Source: CAYRPN01 sp964426135 (GTDB lineage: Bacteria; Planctomycetota; Phycisphaerae; Phycisphaerales; Phycisphaeraceae). Taken from it: a DNA stretch of 21,310 bases. A program made the position numbers and the translations under genes. A model generated the notes under the pieces. That model made no database searches. It saw only the letters and a list, made by a program, of their open reading frames with translations, and was not told where the DNA came from. The stretch lies in assembly GCA_964426135.1 (NCBI GenBank), contig CAYRPN010000108.1, positions 1 to 21,310 on the forward strand. The letters run 5' to 3'. Position 1 is the stretch's first letter. Every line of letters begins with the position of its first letter. Below, piece after piece: positions 1 to 7,146 of this stretch.

Positions 1-11
1 CCCTCCCCCTG

Positions 12-32
12 CCCCTCCCTAAAAGGGAGGGG
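12..32. repeat. Short palindrome (stem-loop) at window start
   Basis: CCCCTCCCT (12-20) pairs perfectly with AGGGAGGGG (24-32) across a 3-nt AAA loop. It lies downstream of the minus-strand endonuclease gene that ends at 76. No T-tract follows on that strand, so a dispersed intergenic palindrome is more likely than an intrinsic terminator. Confidence 0.5.
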
Positions 33-75
33 AGTTCGATCCATGCAAATCGGGAAGTTATTTCGATTCCATTCC

Positions 76-1041
76 TTATTTCTTCTCCTGCTCGTTTCGC
101 TTGTCCGCGATGTCGAACGTCGCCACGATCGGCGCGTGATCGGAGCCGGCCAGCAGCGTCGCATCCGCGCCCAGTGAAACATCGGACAGCACTTTCGCGC
201 TGTCCTTGATCAGCCTCTCACCCAGCGCGGGATTGACGAGGATGTAATCGATCGCGCTGCGATAGGGCTTCTTCAGATAGGTGATGCGCGTCTCGGCTGA
301 AATCGAAGCATGCACGTCCGTCAGCCCGGTGGCGGGTTTGGCGTCGGTGCGATCGAGCAGGGCCTTGAGAGGCGGGCTGTCGGGCGTGTCGTTGAAGTCG
401 CCCATGATGAGCGACCATGCGCCGTCCCTGGCGCTGATGTCGTCGATGATCTGACGAGCCTTGACCGCCTCCGCCAGCCGCCATTTCGCTCCTTCGGGAT
501 TCTCCTTTTCGCCGCGTTTGCTCTTCAGATGCACGACGAACGCGTGCAGCACCCTGTCCTGGCCGACTTCGATCTGCACGTGCATCAGGTCGCGCGCGAA
601 GCGCCAGGTTGTCTCCTCGCCCGGCAGTTTCAGATCGAGAAAGCGGTAGCTCGTGATGCTCTTGATCGGCAGCCGGCTGGCGACGGCGGTGCGGATGCCG
701 CGGCCGTCGTTGCTTGCCGCGGCGGCGACGTACTTGTAACCCGCGTCGGGCAGGAACTCCTTCACGAACGCGCGGATCACCCCTTCGTTCTCGATCTCGG
801 AAAATCCAATCAGGTCCGCGTCCAGCCGCTTGATCAGCGTCGCGACCTGCTCCAGTTCCTTGCGAGGCTTCACCCGGGTGCCTTCGTCCGGCGTGTAAGG
901 ATCGTCGAATACATCGAACAGATTCTCGATGTTGTAAGCGGCGACAGTGAGAGTCTTCTTCGCGTCCTGAGCGTGAACGCCCGACGCGCCGACAGCCAGC
1001 ACCAGAATCAGGAGCCAATGGATCAATCGAGTTCGCGTCAT
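76..1041 (-). CDS. Secreted endonuclease/exonuclease/phosphatase family protein
   Basis: This encodes a 321-residue protein of the EEP (DNase I-like) metal-dependent phosphoesterase fold; the substrate could be nucleic acid or another phosphodiester. The start at 1041 is preferred over in-frame codons back to 1071 because GGAGG sits 7 nt upstream and a signal peptide follows at once (MTRTR, then a hydrophobic run, with a likely VHA cleavage site near residue 24). Family motifs appear in order: YNIENLFD (36-43), FSEIEN (80-85, metal-binding Glu), HLKS (171-174), GDFND (214-218), IDYILVN (264-270) and SDHAPIVA (300-307, catalytic Asp-His). All catalytic positions are present and the length is normal. 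The gene lies 77 bp downstream of sat on the same strand. A small hairpin (1092-1097 with 1118-1123, and 1103-1106 with 1113-1116) spans the sat stop. Family assignment is firm; substrate is unknown. Confidence 0.9.
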   Translation of the reverse strand: MTRTRLIHWLLILVLAVGASGVHAQDAKKTLTVAAYNIENLFDVFDDPYTPDEGTRVKPRKELEQVATLIKRLDADLIGFSEIENEGVIRAFVKEFLPDAGYKYVAAAASNDGRGIRTAVASRLPIKSITSYRFLDLKLPGEETTWRFARDLMHVQIEVGQDRVLHAFVVHLKSKRGEKENPEGAKWRLAEAVKARQIIDDISARDGAWSLIMGDFNDTPDSPPLKALLDRTDAKPATGLTDVHASISAETRITYLKKPYRSAIDYILVNPALGERLIKDSAKVLSDVSLGADATLLAGSDHAPIVATFDIADKRNEQEKK

Positions 1042-1118
1042 GACGGTGCCTCCATGCGGATCATAGGGCAAAGTGACGACTCGAACGAGGGAGTGATTTC
1101 ACAAGCGCCAATGCTTCA

Positions 1119-2372
1119 TCACTTCTGCTTCATCGCCGCGGCGAGAATCTGGCTCGTGCTCGGCCGCATGATGCGCGGATCGACCTGTTCGCCCTTCTGC
1201 AGCGTCTCGCGCACCTGCTTGCCGGAGATGAAGACGGGCTTCTCGTCCGGGTGGCTGTCCATCAGGTCGACGCGGCCGACCGATTCGTAGTACGCGGCGA
1301 ATCCGACCTTCACCGGCTTGATGAGCAGTTCGCCGTTGAGCTTCTCGAAGATTTCCTGGGCGTCGAAGTCGCCCCAGATCGGCTTGCCGTCGTGGTAGGG
1401 GGCGTCGGCGTGCTTGCGGCCGATGATGATGTTGGTGAAGCCCATGTTCTGGCGATAGATGCCGTGCATGATCGCTTCGCTGGGGCCGCCGTAGAACATC
1501 TTGATGTCCAGGCCGATCAGCAGCACGCGGTCCTGAATCTTGCCGCCGACCTTGGCCCACAGCGCCTTGTCGGCATCGCCTTCGCCGAACTCGCCGGAGT
1601 CGATGAGCTTCTTGTAGGTCTCCATGCGGACGAGCGCGTTGACGTCATCGCCCTTGGTCTCGCCGAGGAGCGGATTGAGCACGGCGCCGGCGTTCTTGCC
1701 CTGGCGCAGCAGCGCTTCGAGGCCATAGAGCAGCGCGTACTCGTGGGCCCGGTGCAGCGGGTTGCGCGTCTGGAACGCCACGACCGCGTTCCAACCCGTC
1801 TTGGCGAGCAGCGCGCGAATCTCCGTGGGGGATTTGATGTACGAACCGAAGTCCGGATGCACCGCCAGTGGGATCACGTTCAGCACGCCGCCGATCAGGT
1901 GCGTCTTGTCCGCGTTGTCGGGATTCTTCAGGACGATGTCAGCGCCGGGATGATCGGTGCGCTCCGTGCGGTACACCTTGGTGAGGTACCGCGCCTTGTC
2001 CCATGCGAAGACGCTCTGCACATCCAGCGTGGCGACGACTTCACCTTTCGGATTCGTCAGCGCCACGGTCTGGCCGGCCTTGAGCTTGCCGGCGAGTTCC
2101 GCCGACACCGGCAGCGACAGCGGAATCGTCCACGCCAGCTTCTTGCCGTTGTGAACGATGACCTGCTCATCGAGCACGCGGTTGTAAACGTCCTCGTTCA
2201 TCGGCCCGGTGATCGGGCTGAGCGTGCCGTCGGCGATGCGATAAACGGTGGAGATGTCCGCGTTGCTGACGGGCACCTTGACCAGGCCGGCGGCCTTGGC
2301 GCAAAGGCCCGCGGGGTCGTTGGTGAAGCGGTTGACAAGCGAGCCGCCGTGCGGCGCGATAAGCGAGGACAT
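1119..2372 (-). CDS. sat: Sulfate adenylyltransferase (ATP sulfurylase)
   Basis: The product (417 aa) is homo-oligomeric ATP sulfurylase, EC 2.7.7.4, making adenosine 5'-phosphosulfate and pyrophosphate from ATP and sulfate in the cytoplasm. The N-terminal PUA-like domain covers about residues 1-170. The catalytic domain carries the nucleotide-binding motif QTRNPLHRAH (201-210), LLGETKGDD (235-243), GGPSEAIMHGIYRQNMG (295-311) and IIIGRKHAD (315-323). The C-terminus has the usual ISGKQVRETL and RPSTSQIL blocks. The length fits the single-domain form, with no fused APS kinase. The start is supported by AGGAG 6 nt upstream of ATG. The GRKHA sequence replaces the GRDHA seen in many assimilatory enzymes; from memory, Sat of sulfate reducers also has this form, but I cannot verify that here. 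No APS reductase, APS kinase or sulfate transporter gene is nearby, so the pathway direction cannot be read from context. Confidence 0.95.
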   Translation of the reverse strand: MSSLIAPHGGSLVNRFTNDPAGLCAKAAGLVKVPVSNADISTVYRIADGTLSPITGPMNEDVYNRVLDEQVIVHNGKKLAWTIPLSLPVSAELAGKLKAGQTVALTNPKGEVVATLDVQSVFAWDKARYLTKVYRTERTDHPGADIVLKNPDNADKTHLIGGVLNVIPLAVHPDFGSYIKSPTEIRALLAKTGWNAVVAFQTRNPLHRAHEYALLYGLEALLRQGKNAGAVLNPLLGETKGDDVNALVRMETYKKLIDSGEFGEGDADKALWAKVGGKIQDRVLLIGLDIKMFYGGPSEAIMHGIYRQNMGFTNIIIGRKHADAPYHDGKPIWGDFDAQEIFEKLNGELLIKPVKVGFAAYYESVGRVDLMDSHPDEKPVFISGKQVRETLQKGEQVDPRIMRPSTSQILAAAMKQK

Positions 2373-2451
2373 GCGAAACTCCTGCGGTGGGGTTTTTGGG
2401 GAGGCGGAATGCTAGTGGAAGGGGATGGTGAGTGCAAGGAAGAATGCAACA

Positions 2452-2469
2452 GCACGCGAAGGTGCGTGC
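2452..2469 (-). other. Small stem-loop after the acyltransferase stop
   Basis: GCACGC (2452-2457) pairs with GCGTGC (2464-2469) around a 6-nt loop, just past the minus-strand stop at 2476. A longer inverted pair, GCTAGTGGA (2411-2419) and TCCACTAGC (2472-2480), brackets it and runs into the end of the coding region. There is no T-tract, so an intrinsic terminator is possible but weak. Confidence 0.3.
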
Positions 2470-2475
2470 GATCCA

Positions 2476-3717
2476 CTAGCTGGCGCTGTTCGTGGTTCGA
2501 CGGTGCGCCAGGTCGATGAAGGGCTTTTCAATCCATCGGTATGAAGCCCACGCGATCAGATAGGTGCATGCCACGGCGCAGATCGCGTAGCCCGCGCATG
2601 TTCCCAGGCTGCTCGTCGCGTCGATCGCCCAAACCCCGTGCATCCAATGAAGCACGGGGACGTGCCACATGTAGATGCCGAAGGAGAGTGTCGCAGTGAG
2701 CCTGACAAAAGCGTTGTCGCAGGTGGGGCCGATCCATCGCGTGAAGGGCAGCATCACCAGCAGTGCCGCGATCAGGGTGGGGAAGGAGGGCCAGCCATAG
2801 CGCATCCATTCAAGTGTCGGCAGGAAGTCATTCAGATACGGCGTGCCGAACAGGAGCGCGACGATGATGAGCAGGCAGGCTGCGTCGAGGAGGACTGGGC
2901 CTTGTGCCGCGCTTACTGATCGCTTGGATTTCAAGTGTCCGTGAACCGCGGCGGCGATGACGCCGAGAAGGAAGTGAGCGTACAGGACGAGGACGTGCTG
3001 CTGGCTCGACCAGGCGTCAGCCTTGAAGATCGCGGGCTCTGCGATCTGCGATTCGATGGTCGGCGCCCACGCCAGGAACAATCTCTGTCCGATCGCCAGT
3101 GCCGCCATCGACAGGACGAGCGTCACGATCGCCCGCTTGAACGACCCGCCTCGAAACGCAAGCCACATCGTGATCGGCAGCAGCACATAGAAGCCCATTT
3201 CGATGCTGATCGACCAGAGCGGGGGATTGAACCAAGGCTCGTAACTGGACGCGACGAACGAATTCACGAACCCCAGCGTCAGCGCGACGCTGCCAAGTTC
3301 CCAGGGCGACATCTCCGGCATTCTCAGCAGGTAAGTGGCGATCGCGCAGAACCAGAACCCGGGGACGATCCTGGCCAGGCGGCGCCAGGCGAATTTTCTA
3401 AGGCTGGGGATCAGCTTGTCGGTCGCCAGCGTGTGCCAGTACGGCGCCGACAGCAGGAAACCGCTGAGCACGAAGAACATCGCCACGCCCAGCGAGCCGC
3501 GGTAGACGGTGATCCACGGAACCGAATCAACCTGCGCTGACGCCGGCAAATCCATCATCAGGTGCGCCGCCAGCACCCAAAGGCAGGCCACGGCTCGCAC
3601 AGCATCCGCGCCGATGATGCGCGAGGCCGATGGGCCCGACGTTCTCGATATGGATGTCCGGGGCCCCTCAGCGACAGGCTTCGATTCGTTCGAATTGGCA
3701 GGCGTCGGTGCGGTCAC
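2476..3717 (-). CDS. OafA/YrhL-type membrane acyltransferase (acyltransferase 3 family)
   Basis: This 413-aa integral membrane protein belongs to the AT3 family, which transfers acyl groups to surface polysaccharides or other envelope sugars from the inner membrane. After a polar 35-residue N-terminus come the family signatures: DAVRAVACLWVLAAH (38-52, with the conserved His at 52), FFVLSGFLL (81-89), RRLARIVPGFW (112-122) and NPPLWSISIEMGFYVLLP (164-181). About ten hydrophobic segments follow, ending in YRWIEKPFIDL. The start is a GTG at 3717; AGGGG lies only 2 nt upstream, which is tight, so the true start is uncertain, but no in-frame ATG occurs before the first membrane segment. The gene is 103 bp upstream of sat, same strand. 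It is a different subtype from the acyltransferase at 15766-16917. The substrate is not predictable; no SGNH domain is fused. Confidence 0.88.
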   Translation of the reverse strand: MTAPTPANSNESKPVAEGPRTSISRTSGPSASRIIGADAVRAVACLWVLAAHLMMDLPASAQVDSVPWITVYRGSLGVAMFFVLSGFLLSAPYWHTLATDKLIPSLRKFAWRRLARIVPGFWFCAIATYLLRMPEMSPWELGSVALTLGFVNSFVASSYEPWFNPPLWSISIEMGFYVLLPITMWLAFRGGSFKRAIVTLVLSMAALAIGQRLFLAWAPTIESQIAEPAIFKADAWSSQQHVLVLYAHFLLGVIAAAVHGHLKSKRSVSAAQGPVLLDAACLLIIVALLFGTPYLNDFLPTLEWMRYGWPSFPTLIAALLVMLPFTRWIGPTCDNAFVRLTATLSFGIYMWHVPVLHWMHGVWAIDATSSLGTCAGYAICAVACTYLIAWASYRWIEKPFIDLAHRRTTNSAS

Positions 3718-3873
3718 GTCCCCTTGATGATCGTCTTGATGCGATGATTCGGTGAATACCGGGATGATTCGTTGGGAGCTTTCCGACTGTCTACTGTCGC
3801 CGAGAACCGGCGAGGAAAGTTATCGGCCAGATGTGCCGCGCGTCTCGCTGCTGACACGGTGTGCCACCGGCCC

Positions 3874-4596
3874 TCACCAGTACATGTGCGTGCTGGCGTA
3901 GGTCGATTGCAACTGCAGTTTCTCGCCGGGCAGCCACTCGACGTGGTTGTCGAGGAAAGCGCGGTGCGAGCCGTGCGGGATCATGTGGCTCTCGCCGTAC
4001 CAGTGATTGCTTCCCCACCGGCGGTTGTCGCCCGGCGTCAGCCAGGTTCCGATGTGTGTGTTCAGTTGGCGGTTCAGGTCGGCCCAGAGCAGGTTGTACG
4101 CGCTGGGGGTTCCGTACCGGCGCGGGAAAACCATCTGGCCCGCCGGAGGCGCCACGGCCAGCGCGCCCTTGAATGAACTGGTGTTGACCAGGGAGGAACC
4201 GAAATAGAAATAGCCCATGACCCAGGCATCGGACGTGGCCGGATTTCCGGTGCTGTACCAGTGGAAATCATCGCGGTTCCACAGTTCGTTCGTCGGACTG
4301 TAGGCGATCTCGCGAACCAGGCCGTAGGTCTTGCTCATGTAATCGCGCCAGTATTGCTGGGTCCAGTACTGCGGACTGGTCCACTGCGTCTTGCTGGCGG
4401 GGTTGTAGGAAAAGTCAGGGAAATACTGGGCGTTGTCGGTGCTGTAGGAAACGAAGGCGATCGTCGCCTGGCGCATGTTGGATCCGCACGTGGTCTCGCG
4501 CGCGGCGATGCGGGACTTGCCGACCGCCATTCGGATGCGCGAATTGCCTGCCACCATCAGGAGACGGGACGCGCATCGCTGACCCGGGTTATTCAT
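3874..4596 (-). CDS. Pseudopilin-like (DUF1559/H-X9-DG type) protein lacking its N-terminal helix; probable 5'-truncated remnant
   Basis: The 240-aa frame matches the part of planctomycete prepilin-like proteins that follows the membrane helix. Residues around 31-50 (AARETTCGSNMRQATIAF) align by eye with the usual ARxxxCxSNLRQ segment. The stretch STDNAQYFPDF and the C-terminal FLDNHVEW (214-221, compare FLDGHVEW) are also typical. Missing is the type IV prepilin leader and hydrophobic helix (FTLIELLVV type) that should precede residue 25; residues 1-30 are polar and Arg-rich. I translated the other two frames across 4491-4600 and found no helix there either. There is no convincing Shine-Dalgarno upstream of 4596. 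A 144-bp inverted-repeat element starts 11 bp upstream. The likeliest reading is a remnant whose 5' end was lost; less likely is an unusual soluble variant. Confidence 0.55.
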   Translation of the reverse strand: MNNPGQRCASRLLMVAGNSRIRMAVGKSRIAARETTCGSNMRQATIAFVSYSTDNAQYFPDFSYNPASKTQWTSPQYWTQQYWRDYMSKTYGLVREIAYSPTNELWNRDDFHWYSTGNPATSDAWVMGYFYFGSSLVNTSSFKGALAVAPPAGQMVFPRRYGTPSAYNLLWADLNRQLNTHIGTWLTPGDNRRWGSNHWYGESHMIPHGSHRAFLDNHVEWLPGEKLQLQSTYASTHMYW

Positions 4597-4606
4597 GAGC
4601 TTGCAC

Positions 4607-4750
4607 AGGAGCCGCGCACGAAGTAAGCGGTTCGTCAGATTCCACGCGCGTCATTTTCACACGGACGCCCCGAACATCCTGTCCGGCCGCGAAAGAAGGT
4701 CGAGGTCGTCAAAAACGCTGCGAACTCCGCTTACTTCGTGCGCGGCTCCT
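4607..4750. mobile_element. MITE-like element with perfect 24-bp terminal inverted repeats
   Basis: Positions 4607-4630 (AGGAGCCGCGCACG followed by AAGTAAGCGG) are the exact reverse complement of 4727-4750. The match continues inward with one 2-nt gap (TTCG on the left, CGAA on the right). The 96-bp interior has no plausible coding sequence. The 24-bp arms separated by about 96 bp are too far apart for an intrinsic terminator. I see no clear target-site duplication; only AC can be argued on each side. The element lies between the truncated pseudopilin (start 4596) and pyk (start 4824). It could be a miniature non-autonomous transposon or a dispersed REP-type intergenic repeat. Confidence 0.55.
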
Positions 4751-4810
4751 ACTGAAGCCCCGAGTAATCCGGGCTAATGGCCAGCGAACAACTTGCGTCG
4801 GTCCCGACGG

Positions 4811-4816
4811 TACAAT
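4811..4816 (+). promoter_or_regulatory. Candidate -10 box for a leaderless pyk transcript
   Basis: TACAAT lies 7 nt before the pyk ATG at 4824, the spacing at which transcription would start at or next to the start codon. No Shine-Dalgarno is visible in the gap (CCCGCCC). No good -35 box is found about 17 nt further upstream (ACAACT is the best there), so the call is tentative. Confidence 0.35.
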
Positions 4817-4823
4817 CCCGCCC

Positions 4824-6341
4824 ATGCCCGAAACCACCCCCTTCGTTTTCGCCAAAATCATCGCCACCCTCGGACCCGCCAGCGATACGCCTGACAAGAT
4901 CGCGAAGCTGATCCTCGAAGGCGCACGCGTCTTCCGCATCAACTTTTCCCACGGTTCCTTCGAGGGCTTCGGCAAGCTGCTCGCCGCCGTGCGCGAGGCG
5001 TCGAAAATCACCGGCATTCATGCCGGCGCGCTGGGCGACCTGTGCGGGCCCAAGCTCCGCATCGGCGATGTCATCGAGGGCGGCATCAACGTCGCCGTCG
5101 GCGACAACATCGTCATCCAGAAGAAGCCCACCTTTGCCGGCAAGGATCCGCTCTGGGCGGTGCCGGGCTACGACGTCCGCGCGATCTTCGCCACCAATTC
5201 GCCCGCGGTCATCGAGGACGTCAAACCCGGCGAGCGCCTGCTCATCAACGATGGCGAAGTGCGCACCCTCGTGCTGGATAAGCAGGGCACCGGCGACAGT
5301 CAGCTCGTCGTCTGCCGCGTGACCATCGGCGGACCGATCACCAAGGGCAAGGGCATCAATCTCCCGGACACGGGCATGTCCGTGCCGTCGCTGACGCCGC
5401 ACGATTTCAAGTGCATCGAGTGGGCGGTGAAGAACGGCGTGGACTTCCTCGCGCTCAGCTTCGTCCGCAAGGGCGACGATGTGCGGCAGCTCAAGCAGCA
5501 CCTGGCCACGGTGATGCCCGCCGGGCAGTTCCCGATTCCGGTGATTTCCAAGATCGAAAAGCCGCAGGCGCTCGATGACCTGGAAGCGATCGTCGATCTG
5601 TCCGACGGCGTGATGGTGGCCCGCGGCGACCTGGGCGTCGAAATGGATGTGACGGATGTCCCGGCGATTCAGAAGCGGATCATCGCGATGGCGCACCAGC
5701 GCGGCAAGCCGGTGATCGTCGCGACGCAGATGCTGCAATCGATGATCGAAAACGCCACGCCGACGCGGGCGGAAGTGTCCGACGTCGCCAACGCGATTTA
5801 CGACGGCGCGGGCAAGGTGATGCTGTCGGGCGAGACGGCGGTGGGCAAGTACCCGGTCATGGCGGTGCAGACGATGGCCCGCGTCGCCAAGGCGACGACG
5901 GAGCAGATTCTCGCCGGCCACGGCAACGACGTGTGGACCCAGCCGCCGCAGTGGCGCGAAACCGGCAAGCGATCCGCGGCGCTGAGCAACGGCGTGCGCC
6001 AGATCGTGCGCGACTTCGGCGCCAAGTTCGTCGCCATCTGGTCGCAGACCGGCGGCGGCGCGAAGTATCTCTCCATCTCCCGCGTGGGCGTGCCCATCAT
6101 CGCCGTGTGCAACGATATTCGAGGCCTGCAGCGCATGAGCTGGTACTTCGGCGTGCACGCCGTCTACATGGAGCCGCCGACGAACATCGAAGTGCTGGCC
6201 TACGCGTTCGATCAGATGATGCTGGAGAAGAAATGGGCCGCCAAGGGCGATCCCTACGTGCTCGTCGCCGGCGAACCGCTGGGCAGCGGCGGCACCACCA
6301 ACACCGCGTCGCTGCGATATGTGGGCGGCAAACCGGTGTGA
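4824..6341 (+). CDS. pyk: Pyruvate kinase
   Basis: This is a 505-aa pyruvate kinase, EC 2.7.1.40, converting phosphoenolpyruvate and ADP to pyruvate and ATP in the last step of glycolysis. All hallmark motifs are present: KIIATLGPAS (11-20), RINFSHG (38-44), LCGPKLRIG (73-81), the B domain around 85-180, FLALSFVRKGDDV (208-220), SKIEKPQAL (242-250, catalytic Lys244 and metal ligand Glu246), VARGDLGVE (265-273, Asp269) and TQMLQSMIENATPTRAEVSD (301-320). The C-terminal regulatory domain (about 375-505) includes FVAIWSQTGGGAKYLS, where effector-binding residues lie in other enzymes. The length is slightly above the common 470-480 aa. No ribosome binding site precedes the ATG, but a TACAAT box lies 7 nt upstream. 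The gene stands alone on its strand, with repeats on both sides. Confidence 0.97.
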   Translation: MPETTPFVFAKIIATLGPASDTPDKIAKLILEGARVFRINFSHGSFEGFGKLLAAVREASKITGIHAGALGDLCGPKLRIGDVIEGGINVAVGDNIVIQKKPTFAGKDPLWAVPGYDVRAIFATNSPAVIEDVKPGERLLINDGEVRTLVLDKQGTGDSQLVVCRVTIGGPITKGKGINLPDTGMSVPSLTPHDFKCIEWAVKNGVDFLALSFVRKGDDVRQLKQHLATVMPAGQFPIPVISKIEKPQALDDLEAIVDLSDGVMVARGDLGVEMDVTDVPAIQKRIIAMAHQRGKPVIVATQMLQSMIENATPTRAEVSDVANAIYDGAGKVMLSGETAVGKYPVMAVQTMARVAKATTEQILAGHGNDVWTQPPQWRETGKRSAALSNGVRQIVRDFGAKFVAIWSQTGGGAKYLSISRVGVPIIAVCNDIRGLQRMSWYFGVHAVYMEPPTNIEVLAYAFDQMMLEKKWAAKGDPYVLVAGEPLGSGGTTNTASLRYVGGKPV

Positions 6342-6440
6342 TCCCGCATCTCGCCGATGATCTGGCCGATGATTTTGCGAGAGCAGTGAAGACAGCAGAA
6401 AGTGGGTTCATCCGGTTCCAGCGCACTTGACTTGTCAGAG

Positions 6441-6459
6441 CCGGAGTCTGTGACTCCGG
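6441..6459. repeat. REP-like palindrome, copy 1
   Basis: CCGGAGTC (6441-6448), loop TGT, GACTCCGG (6452-6459). The unit is the exact reverse complement of the one at 6573-6591, so the two form an inverted pair as in bacterial interspersed mosaic elements. It lies about 100 bp after the pyk stop. Confidence 0.65.
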
Positions 6460-6572
6460 TTCGCCGATCCGACTCCATGTCGGCGAGGCGAAACTCAGGA
6501 CGGTGAACTCACGCGCCGGAGCATGCACCGTGCGAATTCGGTTTGAAGCGGCGTCGAGTTGCTTCAAGCCGA

Positions 6573-6591
6573 CCGGAGTCACAGACTCCGG
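6573..6591. repeat. REP-like palindrome, copy 2 (inverted)
   Basis: CCGGAGTC (6573-6580), loop ACA, GACTCCGG (6584-6591). The loop sequence shows that it is inverted relative to 6441-6459. Pairing of the two copies would enclose about 113 nt. Confidence 0.65.
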
Positions 6592-6679
6592 TTCTGTTCG
6601 AGACTCCAACTCATGCTCGTCAACGACGGTCGACGACGGCCAAGGGCGCGATCGTCGGATGAGTCTGATTTCGGTCGCA

Positions 6680-6886
6680 TTCCGAACCTGAGTTTCGGAT
6701 AGGCCGCTGCTTTGCGCCGTTAGCCCCCGGCTCCGCCGGGGGAGGAGCGCGGTAGAGGTCAATCGCGCAAGAACCGCACGTCAGAGTCCGCGCTTCGACG
6801 ATCATCGACCGCCAATTGCCCGTCACCATCGCCCCACCCCCGGCGGAGCCGGGGGCTAATGGCATATCCGAAACTCAGGTTCCGAA
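6680..6886. repeat. Nested inverted-repeat element with CCCCCGGC palindromes
   Basis: The outer arms 6680-6701 and 6865-6886 are reverse complements at 21 of 22 positions. Inside each arm is a second inverted pair: the 8-bp hairpin CCCCCGGC-TCC-GCCGGGGG (6724-6742) with flanking TTAG, and its reverse complement (6837-6855) with flanking CTAA. The left arm has roughly 13 nt more than the right between outer and inner parts. The centre has no credible gene. It could be a MITE-like unit or a composite of REP palindromes. Confidence 0.6.
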
Positions 6887-6995
6887 GCCGATCGGTCGTG
6901 CCTCCACGCCACAGGTGATTGCCCGCGAAGAATCGCCATAGGAGCAGTTACCGAGTCCCGGTGAACGTCAATATCAGTGGAACGGAAGGGCATGT

Positions 6996-7146
6996 CCCAT
7001 TGGCGGGCAATGGGTCAGAAGCACAGTGGCCGCCAAGTGGCCGAGCGGCCACTTTCAGGCGGAGCGGTTTTCGAGCGTAACAGGTTGATTTGTCGATACT
7101 TACGATCAGGAATACCAGTGGCCGAAAAGTGTCCTACCATTTCGGC
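6996..7146 (+). other. Cluster of three hairpins upstream of the DUF1501 gene
   Basis: Three stem-loops follow one another: CCCATTG (6996-7002) with CAATGGG (7008-7014); AAGTGGCCG (7035-7043) with CGGCCACTT (7046-7054); GCCGAAA (7121-7127) with TTTCGGC (7140-7146). AGTGGCC recurs several times between 7025 and 7121, so alternative pairings are possible. The cluster ends 94 bp before the DUF1501 start, so it could be part of a 5' leader, an operator region or repeats. No known riboswitch was recognised. Confidence 0.35.

Noticed and set aside
4491..4600. Frameshift hiding the prepilin helix of the pseudopilin remnant
   Set aside because: Translation of the other two minus-strand frames gives stops and polar residues with no FTLIELLVV-like segment, so loss of the 5' end is a better explanation than a frameshift.
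4607..4750. Intrinsic terminator for the inverted repeat near pyk
   Set aside because: The 24-bp arms are about 96 bp apart and no T-tract follows. An element with inverted ends fits better.
4749..6158. Long open frame (469 codons) antisense to pyruvate kinase
   Set aside because: Composition is His/Arg/Asp/Ala-rich with no domain, as expected for the complement of a GC-rich gene; the plus strand encodes a complete pyruvate kinase. The same applies to the long antisense frames at 1251-2519, 7172-8584, 10400-11818, 12620-14176, 17002-18342 and 19222-20787.
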